A stretch of DNA of 64,000 nucleotides from Oxyruncus cristatus (GCA_013399855.1 VXAY01007013.1:124001-188000); one strand, 5' to 3'; counted from the stretch's first letter, positions 1 to 14,421 are shown. Program-made: numbers and translations. Notes: a model not told the origin generated them from the letters alone.

Positions 1-3000
1 TGAAAAATAAATATATATTTTTATATATTGCATTTACAGAAATGTTTTTAATATATATTTTTTATGTTACATACAGAGAGAGAAATTTTAACCCAAAAAT
101 TTAAACACTTTCCTTGACTAAAAATACTGATGCAAACCAATATATGTTTCAGTAGGCTTGTGTTGGGATATGTCTGTTCAACATACTGCTATCTGATTCC
201 ATGACTTGTAACGTTAATAACAAAATCAATCAAGTGCCACAAAAGTGAATTGAAAGACTACTGGGGCCAAATTTGAAAACAGAATTAAGAACCACAAAAC
301 TGATTAACACTGCATAACCTTGAGACCACTTGAACTCCACAAAGGCTGTAGTTTTTTATTTAGAGACTCATGAAAATGTTTTTAGACTATGACAGGGTCA
401 AGCTCATCACAAAATGAGATGGCAGACACACTTGTTTAAAAGATGGATGCAGTAAGAGAGGGAAGGCCATGATTTACATCTGCCTAGCATAAAGGAATTT
501 GAACTCATCTCTCTCAAAATGCTACACTTACCACCAGGTTATCAGCTATTTATATTTTAATTCATGCCTTTTGGAATCATGCAGCTGAGCAGGGAAGAAT
601 TCAAGACAAAGCTGTTCAGGAAGGAAACAAGCAAAAGTCACCCCAAATCTGTAGCTGCCAGTTTGCCTCACAGAAATGTCACACTAGAAACACGTGCAGG
701 GCTTTGTGCACGACCCATGAAGTCTTTGAGTGCCCCTCATAAGCTTAGCAAGGTCTACATTAAAGGTCATTTGAAGCAATGGGAGCAAAAATCCTGTAAT
801 TTTGATGGGATCAAGAAGCCTTTTGCTCGTCACAGTGACTTCTGATTGTTCATGGGATACTGAAATGCTGGTGCCCTTTACTGAATGCAGCACTTCTTAA
901 TTCCAGCAGCGAGTGGATCTGTCTCAGAAATACTCTGTTGGCTGGGGCATGTTCTGTAGGAATCTCTAGGAATAAAGTCTTAGTCAGTGTAAGATATCCA
1001 AACTACATATGCAGTATCTTGATACTGGATACATAATCTGAATATATCCCACTGCTGATCTGATGTACCTTTTTTGCTTTTCACATAAAACTAAATTTCA
1101 ATGGATGATTTTCAAAAACAGTCAAGAAAACAAACAAAAAACCCCCAAACAAATAAAAACCCAAAAGCATAACAAAGGAAGTGATACAGATTTTTTTCAA
1201 AATAAGGGGCTAGGTGACCTAAAAACTAAGTACATCTTGACTCTTTTCAGTTCTGTATTTGCCGAGCCATCCCAGCCAAGAAGTGCTTAACAAAGGAACA
1301 TTTTTCCAGTGAATTCATTTCCAAGGAGCAGCCAGCATTCTTTCTGGCTTTTTTTTTTACCTTGCCTGTCGCAAGGTGAAGAGCTGGGAGTGAAAGAGCT
1401 GACAGAGGTTCTCCTCACAGACAGGTGTGATTTAGGGGTATTATTTCTTTTTTCAGTATACTGTGAATCACACGGATTTGGAGAGCAAGGGCTGCACAAA
1501 ATGTAATGTATCAAAGCCTTAATAAATATTTGCACCACTAGTGTAAAACTAAATAAACTCTAGTTTCTGAGTACTGTAACCTTTCATAAAAAAAATGTAA
1601 ACTAGCCCCCACAGGACATGTCAGCTTCTCATACATCATAAGAAATCCAGCACAAACATTCAGGAGCAGTAGCATGCTTTGCAGCATTTATTAAACTTGC
1701 TCCTTTATCCTCCCTCCTTATGATTCTTCTAATAATGTATTATGTGGCAAAAGATTATTGGGTTTGTGTTGGCTTTTTTAATGAAAAAGTCACAAAATAT
1801 GTGCCGTGGAGACATGAGAAAATTACATAGTTATTAGGAGAGAGTATGGAACCTATAATGCAACACAGCACAACATAATTGCTGCACAAGTTACCTTCCC
1901 TTACTGATTTCTGTCAAAATCCTAATTCATATCTTGTTTCCTTCCAGCTTCTTTCTGCAATTCTATTCTACATAGAAAGGGTTCCATTTGTCAAAGGTTA
2001 ATAAAAAGCTAGTGATTAATAAATAACTGTATCATGCTTGTAGTTATCAATAAGTGATTATTAGCATGTAATAATGAACTAGTTATTAAAATATATATTA
2101 TTTTTTCCCTAACCTTTCAATTAAAGTCTGATTTATAAATAATACCCAAGAAATGACCTATTCGCATTTATGAAGTAGTCTTAACTCTCTAAGGTGTTTA
2201 TGTTTTCCAGGATTCTGCAACCATGCTCATTCTCTTTTGGATATCAAAAATATATTAAACCCATATTCTCTCGTATTTTCTGCCTGGTTTCCTTTGTCTG
2301 CTCACATTTCTCTTTTTCTCCATCCTTTTCTGAACATTCATTGCGATTCTTCAGCCAAAGACCCCACTTTAATTTACACTGGCTACCTTATCCAGAAGTC
2401 ATTCCACCCTGGTGAGACAACATCTCTTTGCTGGAGACTGGGGAGAAAAAAAAAAAAAAAGGAGAAAAAAAAAAGCACGAAATTAAAAATGTGTTTTAGA
2501 TTATTGGACTGTTGCCAACAGCACAAAATAGCTTATAACCTGGTCTGGTAGCAGTCTAAAAATGGTTTCAAGCACAGTTTTAACATTAGAAATTCACGTG
2601 AACACAAATGTATGTTCACAAAACATACATGATCATGCTCAAGAGGTTTTAAATCTTTTGCTTTAACCAGTGAGCAGCAATGCTTAAGTTGCCCTTTTCT
2701 TCATGAAATGTATAATGGTTCACTTTTAAGACATGCTGTATTGTAATTACTGCTTTGCTACTGCAGTGTACTTCAGGGAATTGTAACTCACTGAACAAAG
2801 GTATCTTGCTTTTAGTTGCTGAACAGGCAATTAGCTTTCCCCCAAAATGGCATGTTCATATCCCAGCAGCCCCATGAAGCAAGAAAAAAAGTCTATACAT
2901 CATATCTTGAGCTCTCTCCTGTTTCACAGATTCTGAGGTTCCTTTCACACATACTGCTGATCTGCATTTGTCGGTGAAAAATCAGAATAACAAAGCAACA

Positions 3001-4017
3001 TTCCACTCCCTCTTGTCACTTGTCATATCTCTTCACCAAAAAAAATTCGCACTGATCAGCTGTAACAATTTGGGAATATTCAGCATATAGGCTGCTTCCT
3101 CTTTCCCATGTTTTGCAAGGAAGGTACTGGGTTGTGCATGCTTGGGTAGAATTTATCCTGAGTCTTGGCATTTGATCCTGTAGGTCCCCAAACTTTCACA
3201 GTTTTGAGGGAAGCTTCCTCCATTAGCAATGCTCCTGCAAGTGTTTCCTGCAAAACATCAGTGGGATTTTATCCCCAAGAAAAAAGAACGTATTAAATAT
3301 TTGTCAGCCATGAATAAAGTTGCAACCTAGTAAGAAGATTTATTGTGACAAAGAAAATGGTTACATCTAGGGGGAAAATGTTAAACAAAAATAGTGCAAA
3401 AAAATCCCCAAGCCCCATCATCAATCACCTTTCCTTGCTGTCTCCTAAGATTTCTTGGGAGGGAAAAAAAGTCCTCCACACCTGACTCCTATCTTTTAAA
3501 ACTGACTTCTAAAATGAACCTGGGAATTTGGTGGCATAGCCTTCTTCCCCCTATCTGCTTTCATTCAGGGAGCATCTACATATTCTTTCCCTTTTGCCTA
3601 TGATAAAACTTCCTCCTTCCTTTCGTCTCATCCTTTTCTTCACCTTTTCATGAGATGCAGGTTTTAGATTTATACTAAATATGTAAACCTACTAATCGTC
3701 CTTCCTTGTTCTTTGGGATTGGTATCCCAAGACACACAGTGCAGCTGCAGAGAACAGGATCTTTCATTTTTGTGAAGGGTCTACAGTCCCATGGCATTCT
3801 GCAGTATCACATTCTCCATAGTTCAAACAACCTTCATACTGAGTTCAGTGTTTTTCAGAACTCTTAATATGGAAGGAATAGTTCTACATAAGTGGCCTCA
3901 GGATTGTTCTGACTTGCCTACACAGAGGACAAGGATTCCTGTGAATTTAGGGTCAGCTTTGGCTCATTGACCTTCAGCAGAGCCTGGATGACATCTGTAT
4001 CCATGCAGCTTTTTGCT
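1..4017. other. AT-rich non-coding stretch, no gene recognised
   Basis: Read on both strands, this stretch shows only short open frames without recognisable protein families. It begins with runs of alternating A and T (first 60 bases) and holds A-runs at 2446-2460 and 2465-2474 and an A/C-rich tract at about 1123-1168. No CR1 tail, tRNA-like box or other known repeat end was seen. Unique intergenic or intronic DNA is the simplest reading. Confidence 0.7.
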
Positions 4018-4117
4018 AGAAGAAAAAACAAAAAACAAAAACAAACAAAAAAAAACCCAAACAAACAAACAAAAACAGACCAAAAAAAAACCACAAAAAA
4101 AACCCCCAAAACAAACC
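4018..4117. repeat. A/C-rich low-complexity tract
   Basis: About 100 bases made almost only of A and C on the + strand, mixing runs of A with CAAA and CCC blocks. The open frames crossing it on either strand (Lys/Thr/Gln-rich on +, Phe/Val-rich on -) are artefacts of this composition. It lies about 70 bases upstream of a CR1 3' fragment. It may be a decayed poly-A or simple repeat; I cannot tie it to a particular insertion. Confidence 0.85.
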
Positions 4118-4184
4118 TCTCTGCTGTGGAACACTTCAGAGATCTTAAATTAGTATTCACCTTACTGTAAGAGAGAATTTTTTC

Positions 4185-4386
4185 AGTGAGAATGAGCAAT
4201 CACTGGAAGACTCTCCTCAGGGATGTGGTGGAGCACCCATCAGTGGAGGTCTTCAAGGGGTGATTGGACAGGGTGTTAGATAACCTGACCTAGGCTGCCT
4301 TTCCTATGAAAGGCTGAACAAGAGGATCTTTCAAAGTCCCTCCCAGCTTGGGCTGTTCTATGATTCATGACTGTAGGATTCTATGA
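4185..4386 (+). mobile_element. CR1 LINE fragment, 3' end, + strand
   Basis: This is the last 200 or so bases of a CR1 non-LTR retrotransposon in sense orientation. It carries the conserved block around GGATGTGGTGGAG (end of the reverse-transcriptase frame and start of the 3' UTR), then GTGGAGGTCTTCAAGG, and the region usually reading GGATCTTTAAGGTCCCTCCCA, here with substitutions. It ends in degenerate copies of the terminal octamer (TTCTATGATTC, then GATTCTATGA). CR1 copies are normally 5'-truncated and end in such octamers, as here. Small indels and many substitutions indicate an old, inactive copy. It encodes nothing usable. Confidence 0.93.
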
Positions 4387-7300
4387 ATAGAACATCTCTG
4401 TGAGGTTGCAAAGGAGGAGGTGTTAGGATTTTGCTTTCCAGTTTGGTACATCTACAGCTGTGCACTAGAAGATGAAATATGTTATAGCTATTATATTACC
4501 TAAATTATCCAAACAGAGTATTAAAGTGCTCATCCTCATAGAACAGACACCTTGACCACATTTATATTAAAAAAATAAATTGTTTAGTCCCTCAGCTAAA
4601 CTTTTTTGGTTCAAGAGGTTAGCAGTCATTCCCCTTTCATTATACTACTTGCATTTAAATTTTTTTCCTCTTCTTTTGGTCTATAATATTCTCTATGGCA
4701 TTTTTTTGCACACATGAATGTATTTTATGTCCAGTTTTATCCATTGGGCCTCATATTTACTCAATGCTACACCAGAATACCTGTTACTCTCTATAAAGCC
4801 AACTGTGTATTACAGATCCTTCCCCATCAGTGATACATGTCTAGATTCAGACTAGCATAATTACTCAACACCAACAAAGAAGCAGTTTTTGAGATCAGCT
4901 TCCTGAATTAACAGAAAAGAAAGATTTTTTTTCTTCTTAATGGGATATTGAAGGGAATGTTTCAGGGGAAATTTGTGATTCCGTCTAACAAAAATAGTCA
5001 TGTCACATTGACAGAAATTTACTGTGTGTCAGTGTGTGCTGCCACAGATTTCCAGGAGGATCACATGACAGCAGGCAATTGCCAACAAGAAAGCAGCAAC
5101 TCCTTTTAGACTCTCTGCAAAGTGCTGATGTGTCGACAGATTCAGCGAACAAACAACTTGCTTTCTGTAGAGCTGAAGCAAGCTGTGTCAACAAGACAGA
5201 ATTTGAATTATTACATGCTGCTGTTACATCTATAGAAGCAGAAGAAGGGAGTAGATGATTACGGTACAGAGCTTGTGGTTAGGCAGGGAGTAATAGTAGC
5301 TCTTCAGCACTAGTTGCTGATGGAAAACATCTGCTTCCTTTCCCATCCCCTTGAAACAAGCACTTGGGAAACGTCCCTGGATGGTATCTCTCTGATCTGG
5401 GTCATTCTTCTCCTTGGAAGTCTTATGCAACATTTGGATCCACTAAAAAATCATTAAATATCAGAATGGAAAGCAGATAAGGAATCTGCTGCCCGCATTT
5501 CTACATCATGTCTCAAATGTGGCATAAGGCCTCTAGCTGTATGAAAAGTGATGCCAACCCCTGTTACTGCGGCGGGGATCACAAGCAGTCCTTAATTCTT
5601 CCCCTGGGGCAGGAGGGGGGGAATCCAGATCCCTGTACTGATTACATCAGAACCCACCACAGCCCAAGTCGATACTATTCACCTTCAATTCCAGCACATC
5701 AGCTCAGAGGTTAACCAGCCCCCCATAATGAGTGGGAGGGGAATGTTACACATGTTGGGGGAGATTTATTTTCTACTGATTATAAACACCCTTGTTTGTT
5801 TGGTTTTTTTCCCCAGGTACCTGCTTTCTTTTCAGGACTGAAGTTGGTTCATGCTCTTCAAGGTAAACCACACAACGTATCACTATGCAAAAAAAAGGAG
5901 TATGATGCAAAGGAGTGGTGGTTTTGCTTAGCCACCATGTTTTCAGAGTTTGTTACTGGCACATTTAATCTACCATACCAAAAAAATAAATGATCCAAGT
6001 TGTGAAATAATGATTGAAAGAGAATAAGGATATTAGAGGAGAGGCAATTTTTCATTCTGTATCCAAATTTAGCCAAAAGGGTGGCAAGATTGATTTCATG
6101 GTCTCATGAAGCAGCGCTCACTGAGGAAGAAATGGAGGCTTTCGATCTAAAGAATTTCTGATTCCAGAAAGTGTGAATACAGGAACAGTTCCCCAGCCAG
6201 TGTTTTAATCATTTAGAGTCTGAAGGGAGATATATTTGTATATATGAACTATATATGAACATAAGCATATAGAAGAGTATATTTTCTTACAGATAGGAAC
6301 ACTACTGAGTCTTACAGATAAGCATGCAAAAAGATAATAAGCCTTTCTTTTATTTTCCTTAATGATATATACACAGGAATCTTTTTTCTTTTTTTTTTGT
6401 ATTGTGTGAGTTTATACATAATTAGGAGATAAGTGAGGTGAGGGAGATAAGAGTTTTATTTCAAGGTGCCTTTATTTTATGTGTGTAGAATGTACCACTG
6501 TTAAAATGCCTGTATATAACTGAGCATTTTATTCACATTGTGTGTATGTCAGATTGGTTACTATAATTGTGTTCAAGTCTCAAAGGAACTTGGTTTAAAA
6601 CCTTTAAGGACTGTAGTAAAATAAAGCAGGAAAGCAACTCTTAAAAGTTTCCCCGCATAATGGTGGACAATATGATAAAACATCTCTTCACAGCTGAAGC
6701 ATTCAGCCATTATGCTTCATAAATCCAAATCTGTATTACCCACATTTATTTACAATTTTTTGGGAGAAATCTGGCACCCAACCAGAAATACAGTTTAAAA
6801 AGCAATAAATGTCAGAGAAAAAAAATCCCTTCTGTCATCAAGTGATAAAAGGAGTTTGCTAAATATGTAGTGATGAATTAAAATATTACTAGTAAGACAG
6901 AGCCCATACATAATCTTGGAAGAGGAATTCTGGAGATGAAGAGATACCGTAGTACAAGCTAGCTGTTCTGTAAATAACAAAATAAAGCACTACAATGAGC
7001 CATCTGCTTGCTCATAATTGAGACAATTGGAAATTCTCATACTGTATATATTTATTTACGTTAAAAGGACATGATTTCTTTCCTTTAACTCTAAGCATTT
7101 AGGAATGTCAATTAGAACGTTGAAGGAATGTACCACAGGGGACTGGATTTGGAGTAGCAGATTCTGAGTCTTTTCCTCAGCTTATGAAAAATCAATTTAA
7201 AAATACTGATTTGGCTTCCCTGACACTCAGAATGTAAACACAAAGTCAAGAAATTATTCCCCTAAATACAGACTCACCTCTCTTGATTCAGTGGGACTCT

Positions 7301-10300
7301 TGCTCACTTCTGCTGTTCATTAAAGTCTAAATCCACAACAGTGTTCTGGGGGCAAAACCCCAGGAAAATTATCAAGCTCAAAGCTGGGATTCCAAAAATT
7401 CCTAATACCTATTCCTGAAGTATTGCTAGTCCAAAAGTGACTAAGAGCAAAACTGCATTGGCTGCCTGCACCCCACCACGACAAGGTTTGTTGATGTGTG
7501 GCAGGGAATGATGGAACTGCCTTCTAAAGGCTCTTTCTCTTTCAGATGGGCTGCAACACACTGATGTGTGTTGCAAACTCTGATGGACCTCTTCTCTTAA
7601 GGTATCCTGAACACCCACAAACTTTAGATTAAGTGATAACCCAAGTTTTAAAACATTGATCAGTAAAGGCCTTCCAGGAATCATAAGTATGGAATTTCTC
7701 TGCCTATATTGCAGCTAATGACAGCGCCACCTCCTGAACATGCTGGGCAACCTCGAGCAACTTGGCTGCCAGATTTTACAAGCTCTGTTTTGATGTGGGT
7801 TGGTTCAGGAGATTGCATGTGAGGCAGTTCCCCCAGCTGAAATTGTTTTAGTGTGTGTGAAATAATAGAATCTTCACGAGACAGAATAAGAAGTCATTAG
7901 AAAAGTGTAGTGCAATAGTAAAGGTGTAGCCAAAACTGATACTCCAAGGTGTACTAATACAGAGTACAGACACTTTATGGCCTCATAGATGTTTTATGCT
8001 TTGTGGCCTCATAGATTAGACACACCTTTGGTGGTGGTAAAACACGTCTTCTGTGTTTCCTGCATTCAGAATGAATGTGTTTATTACTAGACTGACAGGA
8101 AAAGCCATCTCTTCATCTGTGTTTTTTCAGGAAGGGCTGGATTTTGACATCTGCTTCCAGCTGATGGGTCACAAAGAGGAGTCCCACTCCTGCAGTGAAG
8201 CTCCAAAACCCCAGAGAAGGAGGAATTACAGAACATAACCTTTTCTGCTGCACTTCCCACCTGCAAATTTATTCAGATTTCAGATGTGAATCGTAAGCTT
8301 TGATGCCTGATTTGCAGCATGCACATTTCAGGACTGCACAGGCAGCCTAGGAACAGAAGTCAGAACTGTGAATTCCCCTATATTAACAAAACTACTCATT
8401 ACTGAGGCCATATTGATGAACATTTCACTGCTTCAGCTTTTGTGAAACTTCAGCCCTGTACCACATGTAAGGTAAATGATGGAATTATGCAGACAAAATG
8501 ATTTTTAGGTTGGTAGCCTGTTACAAGATGGCAGGAGTATGAATACTCACAGTGGCATGCCTGATATTATTGCTTCCAATGAATAAGAGGACTTACTGCC
8601 CTTAGTACCTAAAAAAAGATGAATATTTTCCAGTTATTTTCTTGTGTAAACAGTTTCTGCCGCTGTCACAAAGATAACTTTGGTAGACAAAGGGAAAAAA
8701 AAAATCTGTGCAGTAATGAACATCAAGCTGGTTTTCATAAGCTATCACACTCCATTAAGATGAAGGATACGCTGAAAAAATATACACCCCCACAAGATAA
8801 TATAAATGCCCATGGCCAACAGGATCAAAACTCTGACAGCTTTTACACTGCCATTTCTGATACCATGGACAGGGCTGCTTTGACAGGCATTGTCGAGGCT
8901 CTGTCCCACGGTCAGGGCAATAGGACAAGGAACTGGTACTTTGAATGCTCAGACACGAAAAAGCCATTTCATTTCCCCAGAGGTGTCGCAGAAAGTCGTT
9001 AGAGAACACTGGTTACTTTAGTACAATGGAGCCCTGAAAGATAATCCAAAAAGCAGACATGGGTTTGGAAAAATATCCTAGATTCCATCATTTCATCAAG
9101 GTAACAGTCAGAGGGTTACTTGAAATGTCAAAATGGAAAATGATAGCTTTTACCATATGAAGTGATTTAACACCTCTAGTGTTGATAGGAACAGGGTTGG
9201 GTGGACAGAGGAAGTTATAAAATTCAAACCTAAATTATATATGTAAATCTTTAAAAGAAAATATTATGCAAACATTTTTCTGGAAAAACATTACTGTTAC
9301 AGAATTGTTCCCAGCCCCTAAATGCCAAAAGAATGTATCCTTCTTTGAATGAGGAAGTGACATTCAAATAGTAGGAAAAAAGTATTTGGACTGTTGATGT
9401 TTATTCTTCTTTTCTTCTAACAGGTCATTAACTTAAAACACAACACATTTCTGACTCTGCCTTGGTCTACGAACATACGAAGCCCATGGGAATAAATGAA
9501 AAGGGCTCTTTCAAACTCTGATGGACTATTGTCTTTACTTTTTTCCTTTCCTTAAAGCCACCAAAAAACTGTGGCATTATTCGCCTTTTTTTCCAGCAGT
9601 GTGATAGAAAGTCCAATCACAAGTGAATGTGAGGGAAACGGCTAGTGACACCGAGTTCAGTGAATTGCTACACCTTCAAATGAAAGCATCACATAGTTGG
9701 ATATCAGAGCACCCTAAATATTAAATTAGCACCACTGAAAGACAGTTATGCATTGCCAGGAACGTCTTCAAAGAGAAAAACTCATTTCTGATCCTTCCTT
9801 TTTCACCTGTATAGCAAGAGTTTCTTTCCAGTGGGAAAAATGTTACCATTCTATCGTACTTTACTACGCAATATTCAAAGGTAAAAAGTTTTTATGGGGT
9901 TATCAAAAATCTTCGGATTATATTCCAATTAAAAAAAATACTCCAACAGAACCAAAAAAACCCCACAATGGTCTTTAAATGTACATAAATATATATGCAT
10001 ATAGATGCTTGTGTATGCTGAAGGCTTACCAGCCATAGAAGTGTAACCAAGACTATTATTTTTTTGACTCCTTTTATTTGGCATCAGTTAAGTATACTTT
10101 CAATGTTGTCTTCACAGAGAAAGATTTGGTTTTGTTTGCTTCTTTAAATTGAAAAATCCATTTATTTTTTTTCCTTCTGGGAAAAATGGCTGGAGATCAT
10201 TAATCTTTGAGCAGAGGAGAAATTATAGGAGAAGTAATAAAAATAAACAAACCAGTAAATTGTGTAGGGCATACATCAAGCACTTCTTTTCACCATTCCT

Positions 10301-13300
10301 CCGTAGGCACAGAGCAGGCGTAGCCTTGATGTGAAAATGAAACTGAATGGAAATAATGAAATTACTAGCACGATTAGAAAAGATGACTAAACTTTTTCCT
10401 ATACAGTTTCTTTCTGCAGGTTTTCCTGCTACATTCTCTGAAGCAATTGTTCCTAGACACTTCCATGCAGGACATCAGGTTCTAGAAACCGGTTGGTTTG
10501 CACCAACTTTTGTGTTCTGTTGGTCTGCTCTAAACCAGTCGATGTAAGCTTTTTTTTCCTATGAAATTAAACCTACAAAATTTTCTCCTAAATATACCTC
10601 ACTGTTTCTTCTGCTGCCCCGAGCAGACCTACATTCTTTTAGGCAGCTTCTATGGCACAGTTAATGTAATGCATTAAGGTCATTTTAAGTGTTCAGTTAA
10701 AGTCACACTTACCTGTTATCAGAGACTCAACACATTTTGCCAGATCTTTTCGGCAGAACTTGAAAAAGTACTAAATTACTACGAGAAAGCTTTACCTTTA
10801 TGTGGTCTGAAGATAGATGGCAAATAAAAAAAAGACAGAGTATGCCTGTGCCAGAGCTGTAATTTAATGTATTGCTAACATCTGCTTCCTTTGTATGACT
10901 AGGCACACTCACACTTTTATTTGTTCTTTATTACCAAAATTTTCAGTTCTTCAGATGAACTATGTGTTACTGTCACATTTAATAAAGAAATCCTGCATAA
11001 AAGAGCTCTCACACATGTAAGTTTAATGCTCCCAGCTTCAATTCCTTTCTCTAAAAGGCTACGAACCCACTTCTCTCGCCTTCCAGGTGAAGGTTTGAGT
11101 CAGTAAACTACGGGGTTATGTGAAAGCAGATGCTCTTATGCCCTCTTATTGTGATTGTTCCACTTTAATATGAAATATAATATTATCATTCCATATTCAG
11201 TAGACCAGAAAGAGAGAGCAAACAAGCACCTGAACAGAAACATGACCAAATAATTCAGCTGTTAGAGTACCTACCTGAAAGAAAAAAAAGAAAAAAAAAA
11301 GTCTCTCTGTTACTCTCCAATGCAACAATGAATACTTAAACTTTAAACACTTAAACTTTTACTGGCATTTCAAAAGAAACATAGACTTTTTAGGCAAACA
11401 CTCTTATAACAATGCCCAGGAAGCATGTTTACAGGCCTCCCTCTCTGGTCCACACCACATGGAACTGTTTCGACAGGAAGGATGAAGACTGAACAGTATC
11501 ATAAAGACCAAGGTTTAAAGTATGGAGTAATGAATTAAAAATGTCCACAAGACCACCAATAAGAAGGGAAAGATTTAAACAATTAACCTCTAAATAGTGG
11601 AAATATATGCTAATGACTAATTCACAGAGGAACTGATGGTAAGAATAGTAGAATATGTCTTTTTTTACCTTGCTTTGGACAAACACAACATAGAAATATC
11701 TCCTAAGGATGAGCCTCAACAAGTGAGAGAAGTGAGGACTGCTCAGTGTTTCAGTTTCAGTGGCCTTTAAATTAGGCTAAGCATGGTCTCACGGTAGTCA
11801 TATAGTTACATCCTTAGTAGAAACCCAAGACAATTAGTGACCTTCTGCTGCAAAGGATGCAGCTGAGTTGGGGTCACTTTGTCTAAAATTTACCTTAGGT
11901 GCGTAGGTCTAAGCCCTCAAGATGAGCAAAGGCAAGCTGACAAAGTCATACAAAGCCGTGCCTATGTCACCATGTTTCAAGTGGAGCCAGCAGGATGCTC
12001 TGGACTCCCAGATGCAGCACTGCTCCAGGCTCCTGGTCCCACTGCCCAGAGGGGCCTTTAATGCCAGCTGTTTTGCAATGCCATGGATATGCAACTCCGA
12101 GCTCGATGCCAGCTCAAGCTCCATCACAGCAGACATGTCCAAGTGATCCAGTCCAAGTGACAAGAACATAGATCTGGGTCACGATACCTCAGTCTGAAAC
12201 TGCAGCTGAAAATCTGAGTAGAAACTGCAACTGTGAGTTCAGATCACAAGAAATAATTGCATAAAATAAAAAAAAAAAAATAAATCTCGTGTTCTCCTCC
12301 AGTTGCTCTGTTTGTCAACTTGTGACTAAGCTCTCCAGCATCAACCAAACGTAGGCTGTACCCTTGATTTGAGTCAGTTGATTTGGAGGTCAAGATTAAA
12401 TCAACCATCAGCCTTTCAAAAGCTTCTTCACTAACCTCGTTAGACTGTCTACAGCCTTAGCTTGTGTGCAAAACAAGTGATCAACATGGTAACAAATTCC
12501 TAAAGTAATGGAGAAGTAGCACCACACATTTAATATACGTCTAGACAATAGCAATAGTGTTAGTTTCTGATTTACAGCATAACAAACAGGGGCATATACA
12601 GGTTAATTAGTAATAAAGTTGAACTATTAAAGTGGATCTCAGTTAATTCATTGGTTTTCAAAGTATTTTAGGCTAGATGGATTCTAGCCAAGGCTCCAAG
12701 CTTATGAAACAGTGATTCATGGCTAATAAGGGCAAATGCCCTAGAGATACGAATATTTGTTACCCCAACTTGCTGACCTTTTCCCAAAGAGGCAGAAATT
12801 TAATTATCTCCTTTGAAAAGCACAATTATAGAAAAAGTCAAAACCTGATTTATATTCAGTTTCTGCATTTTTCACAGACAAATAAGCAGGGAGAAAGAGA
12901 AACTGAAGGAACATTTCCATCAGCCAGAACCAGAATTAATTATGTGCGCACATGTATTTGGGGGACAAAGGAAGACTTCTTGTCCTGCTACTCATTCAGG
13001 TTTTGTCAGATCTTTCAATTTTGGCTCATTTTAGCTTATGAGCCATATAACATAAACCTTTCTTTACAGTGAGGTCAAAACTCAGAAAACTGCTTTGTCT
13101 CTCTCTCTCTCTCTCTCTGTGTCTCAGCTCTGGTTGGCATCATTCTCTTCACTGGCAAGGTAAATAACTGGTCAGAGGGGTCAGTGGCACAATCCCAGGA
13201 GCAGAGCCAAGCATGTAGCTGCCAGTCCCAAATTCACCACCAGCAGATACAATGACATTGCCACACTGGCAGGTCTTGCATGGTCTGTTGCGAATGCCAG

Positions 13301-14118
13301 ATGAGTGGTTGTGGTCAGGGATCTAAGAATAAAGTTCTGTGAAGATTTATTCAAAGAAAGTATTTTTCATCTCTTTATCTACATGTGAAATTATCTGCAT
13401 TAATTTTGTTTTTCGTACTAAGACTCCTCCAACAGCTAAAATCATGACACTGTGAAAATGTGCTGATTAAGTCAGCAATTGTCCACGGCTAAAAAATAAT
13501 AAAAAAGCCTTCTTCATTATAAATGGCAAACAAGCTGAATGCAGATTAGCTGACACACTTTCATCAAGTATGCTTCCTTTGGAGTGATCTGAGCTCTGAT
13601 CTGCTGTACTCACACGGGATCTCTTGGGAATGTATCTCCTGTAAGATCATATCTTAATTTGCCCTGGTAATATTTTTAGCACTTTGATGTCTTCCTAACC
13701 CCTTTCCCACCAATGAAATAAATCATATTGTGGTCATTAAGTAAACCCATTCATCCAGTTCCATTTGCTATAATTCTGCCTGCTACTGTGTAGCCTAGGG
13801 CTATTGATCAAGCATAGCATTCCATCCAAGAGTGTGGATGTGAGCATGTGTTTAATTAGAAACTTAATTTATTGCAATGACAGCATGGAAACTTTTAAAC
13901 ACAGGAATTTTGAGCCCTGTTTTCAACCCTTAAAAACATAGATGCCTTGTTTGATTGCAGACAGTTTATTTCATTTATTAAAAAAAATATTTCCGTAATT
14001 AAAATGAATTGTGAAAATTTTTCATTCACCTATTTCTCATACATTTCCTTTAAGAGTTTATAAGCCTTCCAAAGGCAGAAATGAAAGTTATTTGAACCAT
14101 GGTATGTCTCTGCAATGT
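4387..14118. other. Non-coding stretch with few landmarks
   Basis: Almost 10 kb without a recognisable gene or interspersed repeat. The longest open frame here (8619-9002, +, 127 codons) and its opposite-strand partner (8755-9009) match no family I know. Landmarks are a short exon-like segment with splice-type borders near 5817-5862, a two-copy GGCCTCATAGAT repeat at 7979-8016, a somewhat GC-richer block at about 11930-12180, and a TC microsatellite at 13098-13118. The sequence around 13530-13860 is lower in simple repeats and could be constrained, but nothing in it identifies a function. Confidence 0.65.
13098..13118. repeat. (TC)n microsatellite
   Basis: Twenty-one bases of uninterrupted TC dinucleotides, followed by GTGTCTC. 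A tract of this length is probably length-polymorphic. Confidence 0.95.
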
Positions 14119-14178
14119 TACAGATCCACAGACCCATGGGGTCTGGAAGGCACCTCCAACCTCCTCCTCAGAGCAGGG

Positions 14179-14379
14179 TCACCTACAAAGGTTGCTGAGG
14201 ACCATGTGCAGTTGGCCTCTTAATATCTCCAAGGATGGAGATTCCATAACCTCTGGGGGTAACCTATGATAGAGTTCAACCACCCTCACAATAATAAAGT
14301 GTTTTCTTACGGCTACATGGGATTCCCTGTATTTCACTTGGTGCCCATTACCTCTCGACCTGTCAGTAGGTAACACCAA
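14179..14379 (-). pseudogene. CR1 ORF2 C-terminal (thumb) remnant
   Basis: A 66-codon open piece of the CR1 second open reading frame. The peptide contains PTDRSRGNGHQ and LPPEVMESPSLEI, which align by eye with the family's usual C-terminus (PSDRTRGNGHK and LPREVVESPSLEI). It ends at the natural C-terminal region (VLSNLCR against the family's VLCNLL). In a live element this segment helps bind template RNA during target-primed reverse transcription. Here it is cut off from the catalytic domain by a deletion and frame changes, so it has no function as protein. Confidence 0.88.
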
Positions 14380-14421
14380 GAAGAGTCTGACTCTGTCTTC
14401 TTTACTTCCCCAACCAGGGAT

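Noticed and set aside
8619..9002. 127-codon plus-strand open frame without known homology
   Set aside because: No recognised domain, splice context or promoter; the opposite strand is also open. Chance is sufficient in 64 kb.
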